A stretch of DNA of 64,000 nt. It comes from Todiramphus chloris collaris. Its lineage: Eukaryota > Chordata > Aves > Coraciiformes > Alcedinidae. Position 1 is the first letter of the stretch. Each line of letters begins with the position of its first letter. The notes below the pieces were generated by a model that was given only the letters and a program-made list of their open reading frames with translations, ran no database searches and was not told the origin of the DNA. The stretch is taken from positions 2,742,894 through 2,806,893 of the forward strand of contig JANVCC010000125.1 in the NCBI GenBank assembly GCA_025345505.1. Reading direction: 5' to 3'. Of the stretch, positions 12,301-26,251 are shown in pieces. The position numbers and the translations under genes were made by a program.

Positions 12301-15300
12301 ATAAAACCTCTACCTGCTGGCCATGCTGCCTTTTAGCCAAGGGCCAAGGTCTTTAGGAGCCCCCAGGGTCAGAACTTGGTGGAGTGGGCTGGCACTAGGC
12401 TTCTCCTAATTGCTGATCATCTGCTGCTTCCTCTGGTTCAGCTGATCCCTGAGCTCAGCTCTGCTCAGTGATCCGGGGGACAGAGACATCAGAGGGCTGG
12501 AGGAACTCAAAAGCCACTCACACCAGACTCAGCTGGGCATCTCACCCTACATGGCAGGCTTCATATAGAGGGTGGACACACCTTATGGGGCCTGTGACAG
12601 ATGGAATGACATCCTGAGTTCATGAGAGCAATTCAGGCCACCTGCTACCCATGAGCCCTAGCCACGGGGCCAGGCTCTACCAAGCCTGGGTGGGGGGGTT
12701 TCTCTGAACTGTTGTTAGAAGTCACCTAAGAGGCTGTAGTAATGTAGTAAGATGCTTAAGTGTGCTGCTTTCTGCATGTAATTTGGGACTGAGATGACTG
12801 TTCCCACCTGTGTGCTGACAAAGACCAAAAGGAGCTGCAGTCTGTTACTGCAGTAAAACTGAGAGTTTGGATTTAGGTATTCAGTGCCATCTGATGTTGT
12901 ATGTTTGTATATGGAAGGGTAAGCAGGGAGTTGGCCAAAGGCCAGAGATGAGTTTGCACATGACTTACACTTAACGTTAGGCATGTGACTGGCTGCCTAC
13001 AAGGGGAGGTGTTGTTTGCACATAACTGTGTCCGTATTGTCCGTGCAGCTGAGCACAGACAAATGATTGTGCATTTGTTTGCAAACATTAACCCTGCAGG
13101 GTAGGGAGGCTACTTCCAGGAGTACTGGATCTGTGGCAGCAGCTATTAACTCGTTGAAAAGCATAAAAGGGTACAGATTGTGTCACACAATTAGCATCAT
13201 GACAATGCATGTTTTTCTACTGGGAACATAGCCAAAGAAGGTTTCTTGCTGTCTCCAGAAAGTTGTCTGCCCTTTTCTCCGTGCCCCCTCTACAGAATTT
13301 ATTTTCTCTAAGCAGGGAGATGAAAAGCAGATTTTGCAATTTTACCTGTCTATTCTTGCTTTTTGTCATGGAGATCAGATAAAGGCCTAGGTGCTTCCTG
13401 AGTACAGCAACAACATATGCAAGCTGAGCAAAAAACTCCAGTCAGTGCTGGATTCCAGAGGAAAAGGTCGCATTTGGGTGTTCTGTGCTGCCTGGAAAGA
13501 GACCTTCACAGAGAGTAAAACAGTTGTTATTTTTTACTGACAGAGCATTTTCATTCTGTCTGATGAGAGCTATGTATTTCCATCTTTCTCTGGTGCTGTC
13601 TGGAGTTTAAATGCTTATTTTCTGATTGGTTTCCTATGGAGACTTGAAGAACCATGGCACCTAATGGATTTCCCCCCATCCTTTCTTCTCTTGGCAGTAA
13701 CATTTAAATCCGTTTTTGGTCAACTATGACAGAAAGACAACGTGTTGAACAGAAGTTCATAACACCTTTGTGAAAATAGGCAGCTGGGTAGCAAATAAAG
13801 CACCTGAAGCATACTTAGAAAAGCAAAGGCTGGAAGCTCGTGTATCATCAGAGAATCCAGGTGGGAGAGACACCTTGTAGGTGCTGCTATTGTGGGAAAA
13901 GCTTCACCTGGTGATTTTGCTTCTTCAGATGTGGCAGTCAATGAGGGCACGAGTGCAGGAAACCAGGATTCACTGTTCCTGGCGCTCAAAAATGACTTGT
14001 GCTAGTTTTTCCAGTTGCTAGAAAGACTTCTTTATGTAGCTAGTTTAAAAAAACCTCGTCCACAGCCATGACACTGCTTCCTTTCAGAAAAGGTTGTCCG
14101 TGTATCAACATCACATGCTACAAATGCACTCTGATCTTTGAAATAATTTATATACTACTTAATAAAACATGCCAATTTACCCCTTTAATCAGAGGTTCTC
14201 AAAGCACTGTGTTAGGAAGTGATCCCCATGGATGAAAGAAGCTGCCTCATTCTCATTTTACAGAGAGATATCTGTGGCAGGCATGTAGAATGTTTTGCTC
14301 AGTGTTACACGACAGGCTGAGAAAGGATGTCCAGCCCTGAAGATGCATGAGGAGTGTGCAGCAGACACAGAGTTTTTTGGCTGGTGTGCATCCATTGCAT
14401 TGCTGCCACACACCATGGCCTGGTCCCATTTATTTGGTTCTCATGGTTTGGTTGCTCAGCACAACAGCCTTTAAGCTCTGGCTCTGTAGTCTTTGCAAAT
14501 GAAGAGCAGAGAACTGTTAAGTTATGCAGAACCAGCTTGTTTTATGTAGCTATTACACTTCAGTAAAATCCTTGAAGGCTTGTGGCACGTCAAGGGCGAC
14601 AGGGTTATGGCGTAGAGATTTCAGTAGCCACCAGCACACAAGAAAGAGATGCAGCTAGCAGCATATGAAGCCAGCTATGAGTCCATATCCTGAATGATCA
14701 GGTAGAGATGGATGCAGTTGACAGCTGACACACTGGTCACTCTGATGTCACACACTTCCTTAAAAATGCCTTCAGTGTTGCTTCTTAAGCATGCAGTTGT
14801 AGCAAGCGGTGTTTGGCTTATATCTGTTGAACTCTAAACTGTATGAGACCAGATTTCTGTAGATTATTCATGTGTTTATTAAGTGCTTGTTCTTTATATA
14901 ATAACTGCACAGCACTGTAATCCTGTTGCATCACACAGGAGTTAAATACCTCTCAAAGCATCAATGAATTAATCCTCCTTGCTCACATCTGTAGTAGGCT
15001 GGGAAAGATGAGATGATGTGTTTCAGCTTCCAGGGAGGTGGCCAATGTAGTGAGGATGTGGAATTTGCTACACAAATCCATGGCCATACCTAAAAAATGG
15101 CACGTGCATTTTTAAATGCACATCTGTTTATTATTTACTTCCTCAGATAATTAAAAAGTGAATAAAAGGTTTGCTTTCTAAATAATTTTCCCAGGTTTTG
15201 GATTCTGTACAAGCCTGTGAATTTGTCCTGCAGACTTGTGTGTGTGAACTGGTCAGACTGGCCAGGATCTGATTGAAAAAAGTGACAAAGAAGTGTATTA

Positions 15301-17620
15301 ACCCCTAGCAATTAACAATCTCAGCCAAGCAATGTTTGCCCCCTTTCCAGACCTTTGTGGGTTCCAGAGCTTTGTGAAAACAGGATGGGTCGTTAATGAG
15401 AATGGCCCCATTAGCTGAACTGACTTCCTGAGAAGCAGGAGTTAGAGCTACAAATTCCTCTGGAATCAGAAAGGCCTACAACCCTCTCTCTGCAAATTTT
15501 GCTGACAGGTTTTGTGTAAGATTCAGTAAAATGACTTCCCCTCCTTCCAGGTCTGACATTGCCGGCTGCGTGCGCTGGGTGTGATGAGATCGCACCGGGA
15601 CAGTGAGGAAATCTGGGCTGGAGGTAGCCCCTCGATGTTGTAACAGAGCTTCTATCTCAGCTCAGGATGGGACACGTCGAGCGTTTCTGGGCTTCTTGGG
15701 AGCTTGGCAATCCCAAACACGAGGATGGATGAGGTGTAGGTGATGGCAACGTTTGGCAGCCCTGGGTGACAGGTCTACCCCTCGACCTGAACGCTAGAAT
15801 TTGCCAGGGCGGGAGATGGTCTGAATACGGCTCCTAGTGGTTAAAACCACCCATGACATGTGTTAGCTGGGTAGATAGAGTTTGGAAGCTCTCGGAAAAT
15901 TGCATGAGTAACTCTTCCCTTTCCCTAGAAATCCCATTGTAATCTTACTTCCTTTTATAAATTTGATTTTTCATCCTTCCTCGAACGCTTGGACTTCCTG
16001 TGCAATGAGAAGGATGACACCTGTCAGAAAAAGGATGCAAAGGCAGAAAGATGGACAGTGCCCTGACTTTAAACCATCACAGGATATTTTAGGCAACTCG
16101 TTTTGCCTTTTCCTATCTGTCTGCCCAGTCGCTCACTATTCTGCGTGTTGCACGTTGGAATTTCAGTCACAGAAAGCGATCCCGTTGTGACCGAAGCAAT
16201 ACAAGTCTGTAATGAAAAGGTAATCCTGCCCCAATTGCTTTTGAGGTTTAAGACAAGCAACAGCAGATGGATGCAGTCAGGAAAGGGGATTTGAGGCAAC
16301 AGTGAAGCAATGCTGATCAGTGTGATAGGCAGCCAGCACACACTGTAAGCTGTTGCCAAGGCTTCGGTATTGCGGCAAAAAAAATGTTTAATGACAGATT
16401 TGAGAAGAGCTAATGAGAGCTCTGTAAATATTTTTGTAAGCCCAAAGCATGAGAGAAAGCATGAAATTGATTTTTGAACATCTAACAGTAACTAATTTGT
16501 GTAGTAAGTATGATACCCATGAATTTGTAATGGAGGTTATGAAGGTTAATTCATGAGCATGTCTAAGTGTGTTTAAATACCATTGAAAAGTAGAGTATTG
16601 TTAAATTAATCATTGCAGGGAAAAGTCTTAGAATCATTTTAAAGAAGGAGGCATGATTTTATACGGGCGATGAGCGAGGAAATTGGAAGCTGCTAGGCCA
16701 TAACCTTCTGATATGAGCAGAGGTCATTAAGATGAAAACTGCCAAAGGGATTTTTTCAGCAATTGCAGACTCCGCCGTATCAGATTGGGTTTTATTTCCA
16801 TCTGCAGTGGCTAAAATACTGGTTGTCACTGCTCTGACTTCAGTCCTAGTGTGTGTGTTGATTTCAGGGAGTAAAAGACCTTTCACTGGGGGCGAGAGAA
16901 CTAAAATACACAGCAAGGCTTACAGCCAGCACATTACTGTCAAAGCAGTTAGCCTATCTAGGCACAAATGACATAACTGTAACGACGGAAGCATCGTATC
17001 TAAACCCAACACTTCTCTTAAGCATGTCTCAGTGCCACGTACATTTTATTTTGAAACTATTATTTGGAACAGAAAATAGCTTTTAAAGGCCTCCAATTTT
17101 TAATCTCACAAAGCTCCTGAGAGTCAATTCCTGACACAGCCCACTGACTCTCAGCCCTCTGTCTGCAGTGAAGACAACTGGGAGGACCACTGTGAAAAAG
17201 ACTTTGTATGAAGTTACAGTTATTTGCGACGTGCAACAGCAGCTAAAATGTATTTTCTGAAAGGCAAATCCTCTGCTTTTCAAAATTCTTTTTTAATTAC
17301 TGCAAAGATTTGTTTCTAATTATTTTTTAAACTCGTGAGATTTTGTCTGGCCTAGTTTTAAGAGTTGAATTTGAGGTTGTCAAACCCAATCTTTTTCAAA
17401 AGCTTTTAGAAAGATTTTCCTTGTGTGATTTGTGCAAGATGATTCAGGCCTGAGCAAACGTGACCCCTCTGTGCCTTGTTCTTGCCTAGACAAAAGCAGT
17501 CGCCTGCAGCTGCGCCTCTCTTGCCCTCAAAGGATTCTTAACATGGCATTTGACATGATGAATGTATTTGAATGAATATTTCCTGTCATTACCGATTGAA
17601 ATAACTCCTGCCTTCTCTTC
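6303..17620. other. Non-coding stretch, no gene recognised
   Basis: About 11 kb with no supportable gene. Open frames are short, lack codon structure and show no recognisable motif. Noted inside: overlapping minus-strand frames at 6470-6960, a GC-richer patch at about 9396-9640, a T-run at 12139-12154, and a CpG-rich patch at about 15550-15850. I see no CR1 here, so this is the longest CR1-free stretch of the window. Confidence 0.6.
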
Positions 17621-17687
17621 ATGACCTTCAGGTCCCTTCCAGCCCAATACATTCTCTGATTCTCTGATTCTCTGATTCTATGATTCA
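17621..17687 (+). mobile_element. CR1 3' terminus with expanded octamer tail
   Basis: Reads ATGACCTTCAGGTCCCTTCC, then three TTCTCTGA-type octamers followed by TTCTATGATTC. This is the CR1 3' end with its microsatellite-like tail; the element is 5'-truncated to about 67 bp. Confidence 0.8.
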
Positions 17688-19237
17688 GAGCTGGATTCCC
17701 ATAAAACAGGAGAATTCTTCCTCCTTCAGACAATTCTAAGTCTGATTGCCCTATATCAAAAAGGAAGTTTATACCATTGGAAGTATTTCCTTGTTCTTGA
17801 AGAGAGGTGGTGGGTTAGATGATCTGTGTGGACATCACAGGGACCTAATTTATCAAGTCCCGAGCTCCAATTTCAGGATGAAACTAATTGAGACATGAGC
17901 TCACTCTGTGTCTGTGGACACATGTGTTGGTATATTTGTCTTTAGTCACTGTGAAACCTAAAACTGGACTGTTGAGTCTTTGTGAAAATCAAATAGACAT
18001 TTTTCCCCAAGAATCTGGAACTAGGCCTACCAAGAGTTAAGTGGCAATGGACAAAAGGAACTGGGGTTTTCTCAGCTGGAATATACTGAACATAAAAAGG
18101 AAGATGAAAGGAGTACTTTGTGGTTAGGGAAACCCTGATCTCAGTTGTAGGAAATAGTTCACTCCAAGTAGGTCCTTCAGAGAAGAGAGGGCTTTGATTT
18201 CAGAGTGAACACATGCTGCTAAGGAACAAATAATTAGAGCTCTTCCTCCTCTGTTATCATCAGTACTAGCAAAGGGAAGTTCACCGTTCACCAGCATTTT
18301 ATCTGACTTCTGTTTTTCAGAGAAAGGGTAAGTAATTTTCTCCCAAGCTTCCTCAGAGATATCTTTGGCTGCCAAGAAGTCACGATGGCTGAACACCTCC
18401 AGTTTATATTGAATACAACCACAGTCAGAGACACAGCATTTCTGAAGATTTCTCTTAAGCTCCCTCAAACTCAATGTATAAAACCATGCTCAAAATCAGG
18501 AGCTACTTCTGAAATTCCTTGCCTCCATTTAGGATATGATTACATTCCAAAGAAAGAATGAAAGTATGCTCTTCATTTATGCTAAGATAAAGAGAAGTCA
18601 GCTGGGATTTTAACGGGGAAGGGGATTTGTTTTATCCTCAAGTTTTCCTTTCAAGTATCCACTTACTACTAACAGTAGTGGAGCAATTTTAGCTCAAATT
18701 GTACAGCCCGAGTTAAGGATATACTTCCCCCACCCCAACCCAGAACTGACATATTTTGAGTTGTCTTAGTTGTAAAATGGTTGCTTCTTACCTGTTCTTT
18801 CTTTTCAATGTTTATGAGTTAATGCTTGCACAGGGCTCGAAAGAAATCCTTGTTTATTAAATATGGAGATCGGGAGTTGCACAAAATAGAACAGAGGTAA
18901 CCACCTCCATATATCTGGGCCCAGCCTCTTACCTGTCCTGTTCACAATGTTTGTTTGCTTCAAACAGATGGAGGAAGGTAAATAAGCTGGTTAAAAATAA
19001 ATCCCGTGGAGCTATTGTATCTGCTTTTTCTGCACAGAAGGTGAAACAAAGAAGCACACAGCTCTGGTCCTGAATGTCAAGGCATGATGGCAGCCAACAC
19101 TGATAGAGAGGAAAGCAGTGCACTGACTTTTCCCATGTGGTCTTACAGAGGCAAGTTGTGGTGAACAGTGGTGCACAGGCAAGTATTTTGTTTATAAACT
19201 AGAGAAATCAAATAACTATAATGCATGGAGTCATTAT
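17688..19237. other. Non-coding stretch, no gene recognised
   Basis: Contains an unsupported 116-codon minus-strand open frame at 18124-18474 with no recognisable domain. Nothing else seen. Confidence 0.5.
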
Positions 19238-19769
19238 CCCACTCTACTCAGCAATGGTCAGACCACGCCTTGAGTACTGCGTTCAGTTTTGGTCTCTGCT
19301 AGACAAAAAAGATGCAGACAGGCTGGAAAGGTCCAGAAAAGGGCCATGAGGATGATCAGAGGACTGGAAGACCTGCCATAGGAAGAAAGGCTGAGAAAAC
19401 TGGGTTGGCTCAGACTGGAGAAGAGAAGGCTTAGAGGAGAGACCTTACTGCCATGTCCCAGGACAGAAAAGGTGGCTGCCAAGAAGATGGAGACTCCCTT
19501 TTTACGAGGAGTCCCATGGGAAAGACAAGGGATAATGGGTACAAGTTACTCCTGGGGAGATTCTGACTGAGCTCCAGAAGAAAATTTCTCACCATGAGAA
19601 CAATTACACATTGGAATAATCTCCCAAGGGAAGTGGTGGATTCCCCTACATTGGACAGTTGTAAGACTTGGCTTGACAGGGTGCTGGGACAGCTCATTTA
19701 AACTTTTTTTTTTTTACATTGAAAGGTTAGACTAGTCCCTTCCAACCCGGTATTCTAGGACTCTATGAA
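19238..19769 (+). mobile_element. CR1 LINE, 3' part of ORF2 and 3' UTR
   Basis: Starts with ORF2 C-terminal text (CAATGGTCAGACCACGCCTT; GAGTACTGCGTTCAGTTTTG), passes through the helix-rich end of ORF2 with frame breaks, and closes with CCCTTCCAACCCGGTATTCT and a decayed octamer. It is old: many substitutions and a T-run insertion at about 19705-19716. Confidence 0.85.
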
Positions 19770-21361
19770 AATTAGTGTGAACACTTTCAGCAGAATTGGT
19801 TACTTGTGGGTAGTCTTGGGAGACATGCAACATCTGGTTACAGAGATACTATTATTTTCTAGTATCATATTTGCCCACCCCACCAGCAGGCAAAAGCAGA
19901 CCTTTCCATCTTTAGTTTCATGACCTGCATCCAGGATGTTTGCACAAATGTACAAAGAGAGGTTCCTTCCAGGAGGACCTTGCATGTCTGCAGTGTCAGA
20001 AACAGCTGTTGTATCTGTCATATTAACTACATCAACAACAACAGACCATTTCCCCTCTCCTCCCCAGGGAAAATCATGTTTCCATCCAAGCTTTTTTTAC
20101 CAACGCACGTGTTTTTACCTCTTCTTTACCTGCAGCTGCTGCCAGTGTACATAACTCTGTTCTACGGCTGCGAAGTTTTTGGAGCTTTGCTTTTGTTTGA
20201 TCTGCAAGTGCCCAGTTTTGAAACACTGGAAGCAGGTTTTATCAATACGTGCAGGATAAATGCTACACAGTACTCACCAGTAAATGTGCACAGCCTTTTC
20301 CTTTTTCCTTCTATACTCAGTGCTACCAAATGATTTTTGTTTTCCTCTTTCTGGAAGAAAAGTGGACACTAGTGAGAGCAGAGGATTAAAACTTACAAAG
20401 AATATAGATGCAGTGGAGGAAGGGAGAAAACTATGACTTCTGCTCACCTTTGTGTGTGAAACCCATCAGTTCTTCAGTCTGGAGTAACTCTGGTTTGCCA
20501 TCAGTATTGCTTTACTACTGAGGTTTCTTGTTTTTCTTAACCCTGTTGAGAAATAGTCTGTGTTACGTTTCTGTAACATGCTTGTCTTCATTCACCCAAA
20601 AGATCAGCAATGAAAGCAAAGAACTTAAATTGCTAATTGAAAGTTTTATTGTTTGCTAATTACATTAGGAAATGAATGCACGGTTCAAGTGATATTAAAT
20701 GATTTAAGTAGTCCAAGTGTAAACAGAAAAGCCTTGCTGCAAGATTTTCTTTCACTTACATTTCCCTCAACATTGTATACCAAAAATGCTGGCACTGAAA
20801 TCCATTACCATCATTTTAATGGCTTCATAAAGAGGTTTACAGTTGTAGCATATGAGATACAGGCATTTTCATGCATTAGCGTTTTATACTGTGAGTGGCA
20901 GAGGGCAACACTTTTTGAGCTCTGCTGTGCACAGGCTCAAGGGATTTGGTATGGTGGAGAGCAGTAAAGGACACATCCTGATGACTTTCTGCACCTGATA
21001 TGTGCTCCACTGTTAACCTCCATGGGCTGCAGAACAACCTGCCTCACCATGGTCTTCTTCATGGCCTGCAGGGGAATCTCTCCTCTGCCACCTGGAGCAT
21101 GTCCTTCTCCCTCATTCTTCACTGAGCTTGATGTCTACATCATGTTTCTCTTACATTTTTCTCATTCCTTTCAGCTGCTGCAAAGCTTTTTTTTGTGCTT
21201 TCTTAACTATATTTTCCCAGAGGTGCTAATGGGCTCTGCTGTGTCCTGTGGTGGGTCCATTTTGAAGCTGGATGGAGCTGGCTCTGTCTGATGCAGGTGC
21301 AGCTTTCCTCTTCTCACTGAGAATGCCCCTGGACATGGACACCCAATACACCTGCTTTTAT
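19770..21361. other. Non-coding stretch, no gene recognised
   Basis: Only short, mutually overlapping open frames on both strands (for example 137 codons at 19920-20333). None shows a recognisable domain or a splice pattern. Confidence 0.5.
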
Positions 21362-21520
21362 AAAATCCAGAATCGGAGAAAAACATCAAGTTGGAAATGA
21401 TCTCTGGAGGTTTTTAGCCCAATCCCCTTCTCAAAACAGGACTAACATGGAAACTAGATTGTTTCCCAGGAATGGAAATTCCACCACCTCTCTTTGTCAA
21501 CTAAGGAAGTAAAACTGGAT
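21362..21520 (-). mobile_element. Degraded CR1 3' fragment
   Basis: The plus strand reads AAAATCCAGAATCGGAGAAA, AAGTTGGAAATGATCTCTGG and later TTCCACCACCTCTCTTTGTC, an eroded antisense copy of the CR1 3' UTR. The boundaries are approximate. Confidence 0.6.
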
Positions 21521-24500
21521 GAGTGGATGCTAGGAAGAGTGAAGACTAGAACCTAGTTTGCAATTCAGAGTTAGCCCTTACTGAGGGTGGCTGAATGCCA
21601 TGATATTAGTGCTGTGTTTGAAGAGAAATCAGTATTGGCATCCACACAGTTTGAAGAGATGGTCTTGTAGAAGAGCTGGGAAAGTAGAAATCAGTAGCTC
21701 TTGGTTATGAGCGGACAACATCTGATTCTTCATCTCACACACCTCCCTTTTTCTTGCTGAAGTGGTAAGCACAATGTTTCAGAGCTTTGTCATAGACTAC
21801 AGAGGTAGCCATGGATGTTTTGTTATCACAGAGCTGGCACGTCGCTGGAGCTGCCTGTGCTGTCTGAAATGAGACTGGTAGTGAAAGTTAATAAGGGGGA
21901 AACATTGCCTGATGATATGAGAATTAATACAAAAGCAAGGCTGCAAATTCTACATATTTATGCAATCACTTGTCTGGAGGATGTAGCTGTTATATTTCTG
22001 ATATTTAACTCAGCAGAACTGAGCACCATCTGCACTCAGAGAATAAAGACAAAACAAGCCCATGTTGCTTGACTGTTGGTTCTATACACTTTTTGGGGAA
22101 AAGGCAATGCCATAGGTCCATAGGGCACCAAGCCTCAATGGTGTTTAAAGCCCCCACAGGGTATTTGGTTGTTAGGAAAAATAGATCAGAGTACAAAAAT
22201 ATTGTATGGAGGTTTCGCTAGCTGGCTCAGTGCTGAATTAGAGATTCTGCTTAGTGCCAAAGCTTTTGTACTGTTTATGTTTAAGGTTTGCTTTTTGGCT
22301 GAGCTGAAAAACAGAAGGCTTGGCTGTTGTTCTTTCACAAGATTCAGATAGGTCCAGATCACTCAGAAATTCAGTTTGAGGGTTGCTTTCTGCCAAATGA
22401 GATTTGCTGCTTTTTAAAGAAGTTAATTTTGAAATAAACGTAGCTTTTATAACATACCCTAAATACACATTTCAGCACAGTGCCCTGTAGCACTTCTCTT
22501 GGCGCTGCTTTAGTAATACCACCTTTGATTCCATCCTGGTTAATTCAGATGGGTCTTGTTGCAGTAACTCTAAAGAGTAACTCTCTTCGTATTGAGATTC
22601 AGGTTTTGCTCTGCGTCAAGAGACTGAATGTTTCTGGACAGCATGTAAATAAATTACCTTCTTTGCTTTGAAATCTTTATCATAATTACATGATTTGAAG
22701 AGGTAATAATGCATGTCATTATGAAGAGGTGATTGTATCTTGTTGAAGTCAGTTAGCTCTCTACTGGTGCTGCAATATATCAGCAGCAAATCGCTGTAAG
22801 AAAGCCTCTGTGAAAAATCTTGTTAAATCCAGGAGAAATATGAATTAGAGGATAGACTTGGCAGGAAAATCTGTTCATAGATTTATTTATGAACTCCACT
22901 AATGTGCTTTCTTAATTGGACAATGCTGCTTTCTTCTCACTCCAGCCAAGGAAACACAGGAAAGACACAACAAACGTTGTGGAGCCAGCTTTTACTAGAA
23001 GCATGCACTTTGGTCATTAAAGACACATGGATTCTATCAGCGTATGATCGACTTTTTGACCTGGGAGAAACTTGCACTGCCTGAAGAAAGGCCTGAAAGG
23101 GAATGCCTTCCGTGGTTGTGCCCAACTACACATTCCTAGCATGCTTTCAAAATGACCTCTCTTTTGGTGCGATGCGGGACAGTGCAGAATGATGTGCTTT
23201 ACAAATCATATTAATGTCACTTCCAGCCGTGTCTGGTGCAGGGGCCAAAATGCAATCTGCTGAAAGATGCAAGTCAGCATTCCTTTAAAACAACGGCAGA
23301 ACAAAGAAATACTGGGGAGCAATTAGTTATTGTTGTCGTGCCGTTATCCACACGCCTTGGATCAGTGCCCTGCTCTGCAGGAGAACTGTACTGCACTTAG
23401 AGAAACGCCTCCTACCCCGAGGCATCTACAGTCTAAGGTTGCAGTGCAATCATGAGTTGTGTGGGCTTGATCCTGAAGTAGAAACAGGGCTGAAGGCTTA
23501 ATTTTAGAAAAGATGCAGCAAGTGAAGCTGCCAATGCATAAAAATGTAGATAAGAATAGAGCTAATAAGAATACTTTTATTCCGTTGGTCTGCATAATGT
23601 TAGAATTCATAAGAAGTCTGTCTCTTTTAGCCAGGACTTCAGAATAAATACAGTCTTCTGTGGAAGTACTAACAAATTTGTTTCCAGGTCTAGCTTGGGC
23701 TATATCTATCTTTAGTTTTTCATGCAAATGTACTTCATACAAGCTCTAAAAATTCTATGTGTTTTCCTATTGCAGCTTTGGTGGCATTACAGAACCTGTG
23801 AGAAGTGGGTTTTGAGTCACTGCTTCTCTCAAGAGGAAGCTTTCCCAAATCACATGACAAACTCTCTTTCTGCTCTAGAATTCAATAACTGCCTTTGCAT
23901 TCACAACGACTCTTGATAAAACAAAGAACTCTCTTTTTTTCACAATCACTGTCAGCACTTGTGTTAATGTATCATCGTGGTACTTGGCAGCTGAGCAAAC
24001 TGGGCTCCTGACATTGTGCTTTACAAACAGAAAACTAATAGTCACCCTTCAGAAGGATCATCTTTGGCTGGGAAGGCCAGAGTTGTTAGAAACAGTTTGC
24101 TCTTTCTGGGACTTGAAAGTTAGACATGAGATTAATGAACCTAGTTTCATAATTTTCAGTAATTTCCATCTATGCCAGGTTGTGTTGCTTTACCAAGTCA
24201 AAATGTTGTATTTTGGTGGTTTTCTCCTATTAGATTTGCAAATTTGAGGTAAATCAACTCTGAAATATTCTCCAAACGCCATGAACGATAGATTAAAATA
24301 ACAAAGAACAGCATTAGATTCAGCTGTGCCAGAAAAGAAAGCCTAAATGGCTCTGAAAAGGATTTCTTAAAACACCTTTGACGAACACCACCTTTGTAGA
24401 TGAGATATTCTACTCTGCTCTTCAACTACCAGATACCCTACAGAACACTGAAATAGCCATGACAGGGGAATACACAGCAACCCCAGCAAACAAGGCAGTG

Positions 24501-25012
24501 GGGACATACTGTCAATTAAGTTGTCCAACCCCAAATTTGGCAATTCTTTTTCCTCATATTAGAAGTGCAACGTGGAAACCAAGCACAGGCTGTTGGGTGG
24601 TGTTTGTACTGCTGCAGTTTTTCATTACATAGTCAGCTCTGCGGAATCCTCCTTGGCCCCGCGGCAGCGCAACGTGCCTGCTCTCAGGGAAGACGTTGCC
24701 CCACGATGTCCTCATGCAAATCATGGGTTTTGAAGCAGGAGAAGTTAAACAGGAGTTAATTATTTACGAGAAGTTACGTTTTGTCCAGTTTCACTCACAC
24801 ATGATACAGCGACACGTGCCTAATTGCTATATTTGACCTGCCAGGCAATATATATATATATATGCATGCTCCTTTTATAGCAATATAGAAGTACACCTAC
24901 AAGTATACGATGTGTTTAGCTATGCAAATGGTTCAACTTTATTCTCTGTCTGTGGTGCTTTTAAATCTCTTAGGACCCTGTGATGCAAATAAAACAACAT
25001 GGGTTTAATTAG
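21521..25012. other. Non-coding stretch, no gene recognised
   Basis: Contains a (TA)n run at about 24848-24862 and unsupported open frames (126 codons minus at 23362-23742). No motif recognised. Confidence 0.5.
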
Positions 25013-25395
25013 TTATAGAATCAAAGAGAAATGTTGTTTAGAAGGGACCTCTGGAGGTCTCTAGTCCAGCTCTTCGCTTAAAGCAGCAGTAACTTCAAAA
25101 TTAGATCCAGTTGCCCTGCTCCTCATCCAGCCAAGTTTCAAAAATCTCTGAAGAAGGGGATTACCCTGCCTCCCTGGGGAACCTGCTCAAGTGCATGGTG
25201 AAAGCCTTTTTCCTTATATTCAATCAGAATATCTCTTGCTGCAACTTTCAACTGTTGCTTCTTGTCCTCCCACTCTGCTCCTCTGAGAAGAGTTTGTGTT
25301 GCTCTTCTTTATAACCCCTCTTCAGGTAGTTGGCAATTAGATCTCTCCTTAGCCTTCTCTTGGGGCAGCTCTGCCCTTCAGTCTTCCCCCATAGT
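25013..25395 (-). mobile_element. CR1 LINE 3' fragment, old
   Basis: Antisense CR1: ATAGAATCAAAGAG start, GAAGGGACCTCTGGAGGTCT, then CTCCCTGGGGAACCTG and the ORF2 end in reverse (CAATTAGATCTCTCCTTAGC). Diverged. Confidence 0.75.
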
Positions 25396-25639
25396 GGTAC
25401 CCACTAGCTTGCTGAGGATGCTTTCACACCATGGTCCATGGTCAGGATGAAGATGCTAAGTATTATTAACCCCAGTGTCAAATATTGAGGAGTGCAACTC
25501 ACAATCAGCTGTTAGATGTGACACTGTTCACCCCAGCCCTTTGAAACTGATGATCCAGACAGTTTTCATCAGCCTTGTGGTCCACCATATCTTCTGGGTA
25601 ACAAAGATGGTTGACTGTGTCATGCCTCATGAGAAGGTA

Positions 25640-25964
25640 AATTGGAGGCCTACAGGAAAGCTGGGGAGGGACTTTTTAGGCTGTGGGGCAGTGACAGGAC
25701 TGGAGGGAATGGATTAAAGCTAGAGATAGGGCGATTCAGGTTGGACATTAGGAAGAATTTCTTCCCCATGAGGGTGGTGAGACACTGGCACAGGTTGCCC
25801 AGAGAGGTGGTGGGAGCCCCATCCTTGGAAGTGTTCAAGCCCAGGCTGGATGGGGCTGTGAGCAACCTGCTCTAGTGGGAGGGGTCCCTGCCCATGGCAA
25901 GGGGGTTGGAACCAGATGATCTTTAAGGTCCCTTCCAACCCTGACAACTCTATGATTCTATGAC
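25640..25964 (+). mobile_element. CR1 LINE, ORF2 C-terminus and 3' UTR
   Basis: The frame at 25642-25875 encodes a near-intact CR1 ORF2 end (GNGLKLEIGRFRLDIRKNFF, then [20 protein letters not shown]) with its stop codon. It is followed by the 3' UTR GGTTGGAACCAGATGATCTT and an ACTCTATGATTCTATGA tail. The better preservation suggests a younger insertion than its neighbour at 25013. Confidence 0.92.
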
Positions 25965-26251
25965 ATTCATATCTTCCCTCTCCTTCAGAGCAGGAAAAGG
26001 TACGCAGGTTGGTAAGGCATGATTGTCCCTGGTAAACCCCTGCTCACTGCCTCTAGGAACCTTCTGTCTCTTCTATGCTTAGAAATGTTTTTCATGAGGT
26101 CTTGCTCCACAATGGTGCCTTGCTGCGCTTCTTCTTGACACGCTTTTCTATCTGGGGATAAACTAAGGCCACTTGGGAGCTAAACTGGTAATCTGGCTGG
26201 ATCCAAACCTGGATTGAGCTTCTTCAACAACCTTTGAATGTGAATATTTCA

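Noticed and set aside
18124..18474. 116-codon minus-strand frame
   Set aside because: No recognisable domain, no supporting splice sites, in non-coding surroundings.
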